A program made the position numbers and the translations under genes. This document shows, in pieces, positions 14,842 through 24,072 of a stretch of 25,238 nucleotides of DNA; the first letter of the stretch is position 1; every line of letters starts with the position of its first letter. The stretch lies in the NCBI GenBank assembly GCA_945865855.1, contig CAMBES010000004.1, positions 1 to 25,238 on the forward strand, read 5' to 3'. The notes beneath the pieces were generated by a model that was given only the letters and a program-made list of their open reading frames with translations, searched no databases and was not told where the DNA came from. Origin of the DNA: Rhizobium sp. Q54 (GTDB taxonomy: Bacteria > Pseudomonadota > Alphaproteobacteria > Rickettsiales > UBA1997).

Positions 14842-15633
14842 ATGACTTATATTATCGACACCCATTGCCACCTTGATTTGATTGAAGAAAAAGGGCTCTT
14901 GCTTGACCAAATCGTCAAAAATTGCACAGAAAATAACGTGCGCATTTTGCAGACAATTTGCACGCGAATTACCGAGATCGACAAGATTCTTTCTTACACC
15001 AAGAAACATGATTTTATTTACGCTTCTGTTGGCATTCATCCCTGCAATGTAACTGATCAACCGCAAGTAAAAGCGGAAGAAATTGTCGCGCTTTGCAATG
15101 CCAATCCGAAGATCATTGGTATTGGCGAAACTGGTCTCGATTACTATCATGACAAGAGTACAATTTTACTTCAAAAGGCTTCATTTCTTGAACATATTCA
15201 GGCTTCGCGCGAAACGAATTTGCCTTTGATTATTCACTCGCGCGATTGCGATTTCGACATGATTTCAATTTTAAAATCCGAACAAAAATCACAAAAATTT
15301 CCGGCGTTGTTACATTGTTTTTCGAGCACCGAAGAATTGGCGCGAGCCGCTCTAGATCTAGGAATTTACATCTCAATTTCTGGAATCGTCACTTTCAAAA
15401 ATGCTACGCAACTGCAAGAAATTGTGAAGTTCGTTCCGCTTGAGTTTCTACTGGTTGAAACCGATTCGCCTTATCTTGCGCCAACACCATTTCGTGGCCA
15501 AACTAATCAACCAGCCTTCACCAAATTTGTTGTCGAAAAAATTGCAGAATTGAAGGGCGTTAGTTTTGAAGAGGTGGCGCGGATAACTACGGAGAATTTT
15601 TTTAGAATCTTTAAATCTGTAAAAAGAATTTAG
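14842..15633 (+). CDS. TatD-family metal-dependent DNase/hydrolase
   Basis: A TIM-barrel amidohydrolase-fold enzyme of 263 aa, the usual length; family members show DNase activity and roles in DNA repair or quality control. The metal ligands are visible: HxH in DTHCHLD (His8, His10), Glu96 in GIGETGLDYY, His132 in HSRD, His158 in LLHCF and Asp208 in ETDSPYLAP. It follows nadD by 31 bp on the same strand, so it is probably the last gene of a ubiA-nadD-tatD unit. In many Alphaproteobacteria this paralogue (TatD/YcfH type) sits after metG and holB instead, so the neighbourhood is different here. It is convergent with parB, with a 100-bp gap. Confidence 0.94.
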   Translation: MTYIIDTHCHLDLIEEKGLLLDQIVKNCTENNVRILQTICTRITEIDKILSYTKKHDFIYASVGIHPCNVTDQPQVKAEEIVALCNANPKIIGIGETGLDYYHDKSTILLQKASFLEHIQASRETNLPLIIHSRDCDFDMISILKSEQKSQKFPALLHCFSSTEELARAALDLGIYISISGIVTFKNATQLQEIVKFVPLEFLLVETDSPYLAPTPFRGQTNQPAFTKFVVEKIAELKGVSFEEVARITTENFFRIFKSVKRI

Positions 15634-15733
15634 CTGTCTTGAGGCCTTGATCTGTCTGGTCAAAACAAGGTGATTGTCTAAATAACTTATAACTTAAAGC
15701 GCCATCTCCACAAAAGCAGAAATCCGAGAAAAA

Positions 15734-16639
15734 TTAATCCAATTTCAGGCGCTCAATCAAATCACGAATCTGGGCGATCTCGCTAAATTTAATCATTATT
15801 TTTCCACTCTGTCTGAAGGCGTTGTAGGAAATCTTTACTTCGGAGCCGACGAGGTCGGTAAGTTCATTTTCGAGGAGAACAACTTGGCCACTATTAATGA
15901 AGCGAATCTTAGACTCTGTTCGCACGAGAAGCGGTGTGCTCTTATTAATTTTTTCGATTTTTTCGTCACGAACTAGAGACTCAATGTCGCGAACATTTAG
16001 CGACTCTTCTAAAATTCTCTTCGCTAATTCTTGCGGGTTATTTGAGTTAATTAATGCGCGCGCGTGACCCATTGAGATCTTTTTCTGACTCAAAAGATTT
16101 TGCACTTCTTTCGGCAAATTACGCAGGCGCAAAATGTTGTTAACATGGCTGCGACTCTTGCCAATTTTTTTTGCAATTTGCTCGTAGGTGTAAGCAAACT
16201 CATCCATTAATCTTTGATAACCTTCCGCCTCTTCGAGCAAAGAAAGGTCCTCACGCTGAATGTTCTCGATCAGCGCCAGCTCTAGCGCTTCGTGATTGTT
16301 AATTTTTTTAATGACGGCTGGAATTTCTTTTAATCCGGCTAGTTTTGCAGCGCGAAACCTTCTTTCTCCAGCAATAATTTCATAGTCACCTTCGTCTCCC
16401 GATGTGCGTAAAATAATTGGCTGAAGCACGCCATTTAATTTTATTGAATCTGCCAATTCTTGCAGCTCTTCTTGATTAAAAAATTGACGCGGCTGGTAAA
16501 CTCCAGCGGTAATTTTTTCGAGCTCAACCATTCGCACAAAACCGTGACTGCGGTCAATTGCCTCTGATTGTTGAAGCTTACTCTCACCTAGTAGTGCGGA
16601 TAATCCGCGACCTAATCTTTTTTCTTGAATTTCCTGCAT
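15734..16639 (-). CDS. parB: Chromosome-partitioning protein ParB
   Basis: A CTP-dependent DNA clamp that loads at parS sites and works with ParA to segregate the origin region. The N-terminal KRLGRGLSALLGE (7-19) is the ParA-interacting motif of chromosomal ParB. The CTP-binding motif GERRFRA is at 91-97, ENIQRED at 125-131, and the helix-turn-helix YEQIAKKIGKSRSHVNNILRL spans about 152-172. The C-terminal region (about 255-301) is the dimerisation domain. I start it at the ATG 16637-16639, which has a strong AGGAGA five bases upstream; an upstream in-frame ATG at 16693 would add 18 unrelated residues. This gives 301 aa, a normal length. Unusually, parA is not adjacent but 7.4 kb away on the same strand. 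Confidence 0.96.
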   Translation of the reverse strand: MQEIQEKRLGRGLSALLGESKLQQSEAIDRSHGFVRMVELEKITAGVYQPRQFFNQEELQELADSIKLNGVLQPIILRTSGDEGDYEIIAGERRFRAAKLAGLKEIPAVIKKINNHEALELALIENIQREDLSLLEEAEGYQRLMDEFAYTYEQIAKKIGKSRSHVNNILRLRNLPKEVQNLLSQKKISMGHARALINSNNPQELAKRILEESLNVRDIESLVRDEKIEKINKSTPLLVRTESKIRFINSGQVVLLENELTDLVGSEVKISYNAFRQSGKIMIKFSEIAQIRDLIERLKLD

Positions 16640-16642
16640 TTT

Positions 16643-16654
16643 TCTCCTGTTGTA
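16643..16654 (-). promoter_or_regulatory. Shine-Dalgarno sequence that fixes the parB start
   Basis: On the minus strand acaggagaaaa precedes the ATG at 16639, giving AGGAGA with 5-base spacing. It is one of the few clear ribosome-binding sites in the window and favours this ATG over the one 54 bases upstream. Confidence 0.8.
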
Positions 16655-16720
16655 AAATTCTGAAATCACTCCATACAAAACGTAATTTCCCAAACAGGAA
16701 ATAGCAAAGAGCCAAAAAAC

Positions 16721-18706
16721 ATGAGAAAATCTATTTCTGCTGCGTCACGACTTTTTTCAACAAAACCTCTTGGATTTATCACTGAAGAAGTTCGGAGGTC
16801 TGGGTTTTTAAACTTGAGTGGCGGCAAGATTCGTAGCGACGAAGAGGTTCAAAAAATTGTAGAAGAACTTGCTCTCAACAGAGGAATTGTAAAAAGTCTT
16901 GGAGTTGGAAGCGGCAATCTTGGGCCAAAAGCCGCAAAACATTTTGCCGATTTTTTAAAAACAGATGTGGATGTGGAATCGATTTATTTTGATCAAAATA
17001 ATTTTGGCGATGAAGGGGCGATAGAATTGGCGAGGGCCCTTGAGAAGAATACAACTCTGCGAAACCTTGATTTATCCAAAAATAACATTGGTAAAAATGG
17101 CGGTAAGGCGATCGCTCAAATGCTCGCGGCAAATAAAGGTTTAGAAAGTTTGCATCTAGGCGGCAATAAGAAGCTGCTAAAGAATGATTTCTTTTTTTTT
17201 AATGGCTTTGCTACCGCACTTGCTTACGCAATAGAAGAAAATACGTCTCTAAAAATTTTGCGCTTTAATCCAGAAAGATCTCCCGAAACTTCTTTTTTGG
17301 GTAAAATTAAGGGAGCGCTCGAAAAGAATTCCGCACTAAAACTTGTAACATTTTATAAAGCCGGTCGCGCAATATTTGATATTCCGGCAGAAGAAGTTGA
17401 AATCGAAAATAGCAATCCGCAGCAGGTTGAAGACGCGGTGAAAGATTATTCAACGTTACTGCTAACCAGATTAATTAGAGCAATTAATGCTGGCAATCCA
17501 GGGGCAAAATTTGACGAAAAAATCTTGTCAAATCTTAGGCAGCAATCTCACGAAAAAACGCAGGAAATACTTCTTAATGATCTTACTAATTCAGAAAGAA
17601 TTGCTTTTGCAAAACACTGGCATTCGCCATTTCATCAAACAACCAGTCAAAAATTAAGGGATTTTGACGGCGCACACTGGCCTCCAATATTTGGCTCGAG
17701 AGAAATACCGATTCCGCCCTATGTTACAAAGGAAGATGGCTGGAAATTAATAACTTTAGTCAATGCCAACGAGCTTAAACGAGAAGGGAAAGATCTTGAA
17801 CATTGCGTCGGCAGCTATGCTTCTCAATGCATGAGTGGAAGCTCTCACATAGTCTCGGTGGCTAGCGGTGACAGCTCTGTTTCTACTATTGAACTGAAAA
17901 TAAATGGTAACTCTCTTGTTACAAAACAACATTTCGGCAAAAAAAATAAACCGCCGTCAGAAAAATCAGAAAAATCTTTGGAATGGCTGCTAAAAGAAGT
18001 AAGTAGAAAAGATGGGTCTGTGAAAATTGATCACGCTAAAATAAGAGAATTTCAAGACGAAGCGGGGAAAGCAAAAAAAGGAAATTTTTTACAAGCAAAT
18101 TTGGGCTTCGATCCTTTGGACGACAATAAATATTCTGAGATATTTCGTGTGTTTAAAAAACAGATGCTTCCAAGGGGAGAGTTTGAAATACCTACCTTAA
18201 CCAGCAATTTCCTGAATAAATTGCTTGGACAAGTGATGTTTAGAATTGATGAAAAAGAAATCACTTTAAAGTCGGTGGATGAGATAAAAAAGAACGAGGC
18301 GCAACAACATAAAATTAAATCCGGAATTCAAGGCAGCGCTGATAAAATTTTTGGCAAAAAAGATGGCCCGAAAGTTACCGTCTTCATTGAGGATGACAAA
18401 GTTTATTTCCGCACCACAAGTCTAGAAACCCTAGAAAAATTAAAGACATTGTTCGAAGGAAAATTCGAACAGAGGGAAGATGGCCTTTTAATCAAAGGAG
18501 GTGAAGATGGTTTGGATCCGCAATCGGTTAGAAAAATTATGACCTCGAAGGCCCTGGAACTCAAAAGAGAAAAAGGACAAAAACCAAAAAGCAAACAACT
18601 TTTCTCTAGAGACGGTTCAGATTCAGAAAAAGAAGAACCCAAATCAACAATCAGCAATCCCATTCTCGGAAAAGAAAGTAACGATCAAGATTTATGGAGA
18701 AAATAA
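16721..18706 (+). CDS. Leucine-rich repeat protein with PcfJ-like domain, candidate host-directed factor
   Basis: A 661-aa protein of unknown function. Residues about 55-210 hold ribonuclease-inhibitor-type leucine-rich repeats of about 28 residues (VESIYFDQNNFGDEGAIELA, LRNLDLSKNNIGKNGGKAIA, LESLHLGGNKKL), the type found in eukaryotic RNI/NLR proteins. Residues about 340-425 resemble PcfJ, a family named after a conjugative-plasmid gene and common on plasmids and phages: LVNANELKREGKDLEHCVGSY, then STIEL and QHFGKKN. Residues 430-605 are unassigned; the C-terminus (about 610-661) is charged, Ser/Lys/Glu-rich and probably disordered, with KREKGQKPKSK. The first 20 residues (MRKSISAASRLFSTKPLGFI) have four basic and no acidic residues. 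No Sec signal or membrane helix is evident. It lies divergent from parB (81 bp between starts) and before putP. A role as secreted effector is inference only. Confidence 0.75.
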   Translation: MRKSISAASRLFSTKPLGFITEEVRRSGFLNLSGGKIRSDEEVQKIVEELALNRGIVKSLGVGSGNLGPKAAKHFADFLKTDVDVESIYFDQNNFGDEGAIELARALEKNTTLRNLDLSKNNIGKNGGKAIAQMLAANKGLESLHLGGNKKLLKNDFFFFNGFATALAYAIEENTSLKILRFNPERSPETSFLGKIKGALEKNSALKLVTFYKAGRAIFDIPAEEVEIENSNPQQVEDAVKDYSTLLLTRLIRAINAGNPGAKFDEKILSNLRQQSHEKTQEILLNDLTNSERIAFAKHWHSPFHQTTSQKLRDFDGAHWPPIFGSREIPIPPYVTKEDGWKLITLVNANELKREGKDLEHCVGSYASQCMSGSSHIVSVASGDSSVSTIELKINGNSLVTKQHFGKKNKPPSEKSEKSLEWLLKEVSRKDGSVKIDHAKIREFQDEAGKAKKGNFLQANLGFDPLDDNKYSEIFRVFKKQMLPRGEFEIPTLTSNFLNKLLGQVMFRIDEKEITLKSVDEIKKNEAQQHKIKSGIQGSADKIFGKKDGPKVTVFIEDDKVYFRTTSLETLEKLKTLFEGKFEQREDGLLIKGGEDGLDPQSVRKIMTSKALELKREKGQKPKSKQLFSRDGSDSEKEEPKSTISNPILGKESNDQDLWRK

Positions 18707-18835
18707 AAGACCCTCTTGCAGTTTATAAAAATCTAACAAAAAAACGCGCTCATTCCTTACCCAAAAAATGCTTTCTGGCGCTTACTTAGAAAGACCCACA
18801 AGAAGATTGCGCGTCTTCACTTATTAAATTTAAAA

Positions 18836-18843
18836 CCCCCCCC
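18836..18843 (+). repeat. Poly-C tract just before the putP start
   Basis: A run of eight C residues ends five bases before the putP ATG, in the place of a Shine-Dalgarno sequence. Such runs are prone to slippage, but here it is outside the coding frame, so any effect would be on translation initiation. Confidence 0.85.
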
Positions 18844-18847
18844 TCTC

Positions 18848-20329
18848 ATGGAATTAATGCAAAACAGCGAAGGTAATTCTTTTATCTTGGCGACTATTCT
18901 GATCTATTTTACTGGGTTAATGTATCTCGGATACCAAGCTTTCAGAAAGACAAAAACTTTCTCTGATTATATTTTAGGAAGTAGAAAACTTGGCCCAGTT
19001 GTTGGCGCGATGAATGTTGGCGCTTCAGATATGAGCAGCTGGCTATTGATGGGCCTTCCTGGCGCTTTTTATCTTCACGGAGTTAATCAAGTTTGGATTG
19101 TAATTGGCTTGATTGTTGGCTCTTATTGTAGCTGGAAAATCATCGCTAAACGCCTCAGAAGATACACCGAAATTTCTGGTGACGCCCTTACCATCACCTC
19201 TTTTCTTGAACACCGCCTTGAAGACAAGAGTAGAATTCTCAACATCTCTACTCTCGTCGTAATTATTTTCTTTTTCACAATTTACATCGCTGCGGGGTTT
19301 ACCGGCAGCGCAAAATTATTCTCCGCAATCTTTGGAATCTCTTACTTCTCTGCCCTTGTTTTATCTTGCATTGGCATTGTTTCTTACGCCTTGCTTGGCG
19401 GATTTTTGGCGGTTAGTTATGCCGATTTATTCCAAGGGATATTGATTTTTTGTGTGCTGTTATTCGTGCCATTTTTTATTGTTGGCACTTCTGATTTAAC
19501 TGCCTCAGATTTTGTTGCGAAAACTATCGCAATGGCGCCGAGTCATGTTGATCCATTTTACGGACTGGACTTCCTCGGAATTTTAGGCTTTTTTGCTTGG
19601 GGCCTGGGCTATTTTGGACAGCCGCACATCATCTCAAAATACATGGCGATTAAAGATCCGCACCGCATTGATCTTGCGAGAAAAATCTGCATTTCTTGGA
19701 TGACTTTGTCGATGGCTGGAGCTGCAATAATTGGGCTTTTGGGTTTCGTTTATTTCGCCGACACTCCTTTGAAAGAACCAGAAACGGTTTTCATCGCAAT
19801 GTCTCATTCGATCTTTCACCCAATCATTATCGGCGTGTTGGTTGCTGCGATTGTCTCTGCAACAATGAGCACCACCAACGCACAAATCATCATTTGCTGC
19901 AGTGCACTCAGTGAAGATTTTTACCGCCACTTCATCAGAAAAAATGCTGCGAATAAAGAGATGCTTTTTATTACTCGCATGTGGGTTGTTGTTGTTGCCT
20001 TGATCGCGATGCTTATCGCCGCCGATCCAACTGCCAGCGTTCTTGCCTTGGTAGGCCGTGCTTGGGCTGGGCTTGGAGCTGCTTTTGGCCCAATTGTTCT
20101 TCTTTCGCTCTACTGGAAAAAAACGACAAGATTTGGCGGAATCGCCGGAGTTATCTCTGGAGCCACGGGCGCAATAATCTTCAGCAAAATGTCCTTCATT
20201 TCTTACGAAATTTTGCCGGCATTTGTGCTTTCATTCCTTACCATTGTGATGGTGAGCTTAATGACTCCACACCAAGTTCCCCATAAGGTTTCAGCCGACT
20301 TCAAAAGGCTTGATGCGATGAACGAATAA
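18848..20329 (+). CDS. putP: Sodium/proline symporter
   Basis: A sodium:solute symporter family protein of 493 aa (E. coli PutP is 502) that takes up proline with sodium across the inner membrane. The sequence has about twelve to thirteen hydrophobic segments. The segment GASDMSSWLLMGLPGAFYLHG (58-78) matches the sodium- and proline-binding helix of PutP; ALLGGFLAVSYADLFQGILI (about 182-201) and the ATMSTTNAQIIICCSALSEDFY block (about 337-359) are also typical. putA follows after an 87-bp gap that contains a strong hairpin, so the pair is functionally coupled but the transcripts may be partly separated. The start at 18848 lacks a Shine-Dalgarno sequence and follows a poly-C tract; a second ATG lies 9 bases on. 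Confidence 0.94.
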   Translation: MELMQNSEGNSFILATILIYFTGLMYLGYQAFRKTKTFSDYILGSRKLGPVVGAMNVGASDMSSWLLMGLPGAFYLHGVNQVWIVIGLIVGSYCSWKIIAKRLRRYTEISGDALTITSFLEHRLEDKSRILNISTLVVIIFFFTIYIAAGFTGSAKLFSAIFGISYFSALVLSCIGIVSYALLGGFLAVSYADLFQGILIFCVLLFVPFFIVGTSDLTASDFVAKTIAMAPSHVDPFYGLDFLGILGFFAWGLGYFGQPHIISKYMAIKDPHRIDLARKICISWMTLSMAGAAIIGLLGFVYFADTPLKEPETVFIAMSHSIFHPIIIGVLVAAIVSATMSTTNAQIIICCSALSEDFYRHFIRKNAANKEMLFITRMWVVVVALIAMLIAADPTASVLALVGRAWAGLGAAFGPIVLLSLYWKKTTRFGGIAGVISGATGAIIFSKMSFISYEILPAFVLSFLTIVMVSLMTPHQVPHKVSADFKRLDAMNE

Positions 20330-20356
20330 GTTTTAAATTCGTAAAATATTAATCAG

Positions 20357-20400
20357 GGCCCGCCTTGAACTCTCGAGGTTCGGGGCGGGCCTTAATAATT
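20357..20400 (+). terminator. Strong GC-rich hairpin between putP and putA
   Basis: The stem ggcccgcc (20357-20364) pairs with ggcgggcc (20384-20391), extended inward by two G-U pairs and gaac/gttc, leaving a 7-base loop tctcgag. A ttaataattt stretch follows. This has the form of a rho-independent terminator or attenuator behind putP, though the U-tract is interrupted by A residues. Confidence 0.72.
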
Positions 20401-20416
20401 TAAACCGCTAAGAAAA

Positions 20417-23400
20417 ATGAAAAACCTCAACGAAGATGCAAAAATTCTTGCCAAAGAATGGATGAAGAAATCGAAGAAATACCAATCGATTTCAGATAAG
20501 GTTTACGCCGCAAAAATGGATAAATTTTTTCAGAATTCTGCGGATAAATCTTTCGTAATTTCAATGATGGATAAGGCTTTCAGGCCTAAAAAAACAGAGG
20601 ACATCGCGACGATTATTGGCGAGATTCCTAATCTTAATTTTTTGAGCTTCATCGAAAAAAGATTGGTCAATCTCTACAACTTAACTAGAAGCTTTGCTCA
20701 TCCGATTGCCATTCCACTAATTAAACAATTCATCTACCTCACCACTTCAAAATATGTTTTATTTGGCTCAGATAAAATCTTGGGAAAACGCATCGCAAAA
20801 AATTTAAAAAATAGCCTGAACACCAATCTTAATCGGGTTGGTGAACTTCTTCTTGGTGAAGAGGATGCAGAAAAAAGAACGAACCAATATATTAAAGATC
20901 TTCAAAATCCTGCGATCAATTGCATCTCGATTAAAATCTCTACGATTTACTCGCAGATCAGCTCAATCGGGTTCGAACAAACGGTCGAAGCCTTGGTCGA
21001 AAAAATCAGCATCATCTATCAGGCGGCACAAGATAACCAATATGTTTGTCCAAAAACCGGCAAAAAATCAAACAAACTTGTTAATTTCGACATGGAAGAA
21101 TTTCGTGATTTGTCGATCACGGTTGAAACTTTCATTCGCGCTTTGAGCAAACCAGAATTCAAAAACCTAACTGCCGGGATCGCTCTACAGGCATACCTTC
21201 CCGACTCATTCATATACCTACAAAAAATTACCGCTTGGGCCAAAGAAAAAGTTAAAAATGGCGGAGCCCCTGCTCGAGTAAGAGTCGTAAAGGGCGCGAA
21301 CATGGACATGGAATTGTTTGAGGCTTATGAAAAAAATTGGGCGTTAGCTCCTTTTTCAATCAAGGCAATGACTGACGCGAACTATAAGCGCATGCTTGAA
21401 TTCGCCCTCGAAAAAGAAAATATCAACGCCGTTAGAATTGGCGTGGCTTCGCATAATCTTTTTGATATCGCCTACATCTACTTAACCGCCAAAGAAAATG
21501 GCACACTCAACCTCGTCACGTTTGAAATGCTTAGTGGCATGTCTGAACATGTTTCAAAAATGTTCGCGCAAGAATTCAACATGAACGTGCTGATTTATTT
21601 ACCATTTGGCAGCAAAGAAGATTTTATCAGTGCGATTGGATATTTAGTGCGTCGTCTCGATGAAAACACTTCGCGTGATAACTATCTTCGCTACGTTAAT
21701 GGCCTCAATAAGGAAAATTTGAAGATGCTCGAAGAGAAATTTGAAGAATCTCTATATCTAAAAAAGAAAAATGAGTTTGCTGTAAACCGCACACAAAATC
21801 GCCTGAGCGAAAATTTCTCAACCGATCCAAAAACCTTCGGAAAGTCTTACAAATCAGAGGCTGACACCGATTTTGCTCTACAAAATAACTGCGAATTCGC
21901 AGCAAGGATCAAAGAAAAATGGCAAAATATTTCCGGACTAACTGTGAATGCAGTAATCAATGGTAAAGACATCGCGCCAACTGACGAAACTTATAAAATT
22001 AAAGATCACAGCACCGATGGAAAAGTCGTCGGATTCTACCGTGGAGCCACAGTTGAAGAAGCCAGAGAGGCCCTTGCTTGTGCGTCAGAGAATACTTCTT
22101 GGAGAAATCTTTCCGTAGAAAATCGCTTAGAAATCATCGCTAAAGTTGTGGATAATTTTAGAAATAGACGCGGCGATTTAATGGGCGCGATCGCTCTAGA
22201 AACAGGAAAGCCCTTCATTGAAAGCGATCCAGAAATCACCGAGGCAATCGATTTCGGCAATTTTTACAGCCATAGCTTGCTTGTAATGCGCAGTGAAAAT
22301 CCTGACACAAAATACACAGCGAAAAAAAATGTTTTGGTTCTTAGCCCCTGGAATTTTCCTCTTGCCATTCCAGCTGGTGGAATCTTCGCAGGCTTAATTG
22401 CGGGCAGTAATGTCATTTTCAAACCGTCAAACTTCGCCACCTTCGTCGGCTATGAATTAGCAAAATGCTTCTGGGATGCAGGCGTGCCAAAAGATGTGCT
22501 GCAATTTATTCCGATCTTCAACTCGGAGGTCGCAATGGAAATGACCAAGAGTAAATTGCTTGAAATGATTGTATTCACTGGCGGCACCAATACTGCACTC
22601 TCAATCATCAAGAGTAATCCGATGGTCAAAATGATTGCAGAAACTGGCGGCAAAAATGTTACAATTGTTACAAAATTTGCTGACAAGGATCAAGCGATCA
22701 AAAACGTTCTTCACTCAGCATTTTCTAACTCTGGACAAAAATGCTCGGCCACTTCGCTTTTAGCTCTGGAAAAAGAAATCTACGAAGATGAAAAATTCTT
22801 GCACACCCTTGTTGATGCCACAAAAAGCCTGACTCCTGATGGCGCCTGGAATTACAAAACCAAGGTTAATCCTTTGATCAGAAAACCTTTGGCCGATTTG
22901 GATTACGCCCTAACTCAAACTGAGCCTCATGAACGCTGGCTTCTAAGGCCTCAATGTTTGAATGATACTCAGACTCTTTGGACACCTGGCCTAAAAATTG
23001 GCACGAGAATGGGGGATAAAAGTCACGTAACCGAGTTCTTTGGCCCAGTTTTAACGATCATGAAAATCGATAGTTTGGATCATGGAATCGACTTGGTAAA
23101 CAGCACTGGCTATGGCTTAACATCCGCTTTGGAAAGTTTGAATGAAGATGAACAACTCCTGTGGAAAAATTCAATTCAAGCTGGGAATCTTTATATTAAC
23201 CGCTCTTCAACCGGTGCCGTTGTTGAACGCCAACCTTTTGGCGGAATGAATAAATCCGCCTTTGGAATCGGAATTAAGGCCGGAGGATTGAATTATATTT
23301 ATCAATTCTTTGATTTCGAAAATGGCTCTAAAACCACCCCTTACAACACCTCTTGCGACATCGAGACTGACGGATACAACTTAAAAAATGTTACCCAAGA

Positions 23401-23950
23401 CATGGCAAAAGAAGATAGACTTAACATTTTGCCGACATTTCGAAATTATATCGGCTCTTACAACAACTTCTTTTCGAAAGAGATCGATTACCAAAAAATT
23501 CCCGGTCAATCAAATATCACCCGCTTCTTGCAACTACCTGATCTCGCAATTCGAGCCGACTCTTCGGCCTCTATAAAAGATCTAATTCTTGCAATTCTTG
23601 CAGCAAAACTTTGCGTCAAAGAGGTTGGGGTAAGTTTAGAAAATGAAAATCTTTTAATTGAAATTGAAAAAATTTCTCCGGCAATTTTGTGGCATACCAC
23701 TGTTGTAACTGAAAAAAATGAAGACTTTCTATTGCGCATGGAGCGATTCAAGCGCGTAAGATTTATTGGCAGCAATGAATCTGACTCACTCAAAAATCAT
23801 GCCGCAAAAAGCGGAATGGCAGTAATTAGCGAAAGCGTGGTTTACCAAGGTCGCATCGAATTACTTAACTACCTGCAAGAACAATCCGTAAGCAATAACT
23901 ACCATCGCTTTGGCTATATCGCCCAATCTCCAGAATTTTTCGGGTCTTGA
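20417..23950 (+). CDS. putA: Bifunctional proline dehydrogenase / L-glutamate gamma-semialdehyde dehydrogenase
   Basis: Oxidises proline to glutamate in two steps, passing electrons to FAD/quinone and then NAD. The proline dehydrogenase barrel spans about 140-425: RVVKGANMDMEL (288-299), ASHNLFDIAY (344-353), FEMLSGMSE (369-377) and the substrate-binding YLVRRLDENTSRD (409-421). The aldehyde dehydrogenase spans about 505-1000: SPWNFPLAIPAGG (643-655), FTGGTNTAL (720-728), Glu742 in AETGGKN and catalytic Cys776 in NSGQKCSATS. The last 150 residues, ending ELLNYLQEQSVSNNYHRFGY, form the C-terminal domain found in long PutA proteins, thought to support substrate channelling. It lacks the N-terminal ribbon-helix-helix DNA-binding domain of E. 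coli PutA, so it should not autoregulate. At 1177 aa it is shorter than E. coli PutA (1320), as expected. Confidence 0.97.
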   Translation: MKNLNEDAKILAKEWMKKSKKYQSISDKVYAAKMDKFFQNSADKSFVISMMDKAFRPKKTEDIATIIGEIPNLNFLSFIEKRLVNLYNLTRSFAHPIAIPLIKQFIYLTTSKYVLFGSDKILGKRIAKNLKNSLNTNLNRVGELLLGEEDAEKRTNQYIKDLQNPAINCISIKISTIYSQISSIGFEQTVEALVEKISIIYQAAQDNQYVCPKTGKKSNKLVNFDMEEFRDLSITVETFIRALSKPEFKNLTAGIALQAYLPDSFIYLQKITAWAKEKVKNGGAPARVRVVKGANMDMELFEAYEKNWALAPFSIKAMTDANYKRMLEFALEKENINAVRIGVASHNLFDIAYIYLTAKENGTLNLVTFEMLSGMSEHVSKMFAQEFNMNVLIYLPFGSKEDFISAIGYLVRRLDENTSRDNYLRYVNGLNKENLKMLEEKFEESLYLKKKNEFAVNRTQNRLSENFSTDPKTFGKSYKSEADTDFALQNNCEFAARIKEKWQNISGLTVNAVINGKDIAPTDETYKIKDHSTDGKVVGFYRGATVEEAREALACASENTSWRNLSVENRLEIIAKVVDNFRNRRGDLMGAIALETGKPFIESDPEITEAIDFGNFYSHSLLVMRSENPDTKYTAKKNVLVLSPWNFPLAIPAGGIFAGLIAGSNVIFKPSNFATFVGYELAKCFWDAGVPKDVLQFIPIFNSEVAMEMTKSKLLEMIVFTGGTNTALSIIKSNPMVKMIAETGGKNVTIVTKFADKDQAIKNVLHSAFSNSGQKCSATSLLALEKEIYEDEKFLHTLVDATKSLTPDGAWNYKTKVNPLIRKPLADLDYALTQTEPHERWLLRPQCLNDTQTLWTPGLKIGTRMGDKSHVTEFFGPVLTIMKIDSLDHGIDLVNSTGYGLTSALESLNEDEQLLWKNSIQAGNLYINRSSTGAVVERQPFGGMNKSAFGIGIKAGGLNYIYQFFDFENGSKTTPYNTSCDIETDGYNLKNVTQDMAKEDRLNILPTFRNYIGSYNNFFSKEIDYQKIPGQSNITRFLQLPDLAIRADSSASIKDLILAILAAKLCVKEVGVSLENENLLIEIEKISPAILWHTTVVTEKNEDFLLRMERFKRVRFIGSNESDSLKNHAAKSGMAVISESVVYQGRIELLNYLQEQSVSNNYHRFGYIAQSPEFFGS

Positions 23951-24072
23951 GTCTGGGGAGATAGCTCGGGGCGGAATAAGTTTAGAAAGTTTTTTATCGA
24001 CTTAGGAAGTTCACTGGATCAATCCTGGCATTTTCAGTGGTAAACTATTTATAACCCCTCGGCCAGTAAAAA

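Noticed and set aside
15634..15733. A terminator between convergent tatD and parB
   Set aside because: Only a 5-bp ccttg/caagg stem without a T-run is visible; not strong enough to call.
16640..16693. An N-terminal extension of ParB starting at the ATG 16693
   Set aside because: The 18 extra residues are not ParB-like, and the ATG at 16639 has a strong AGGAGA at ideal spacing right before KRLGRGL.
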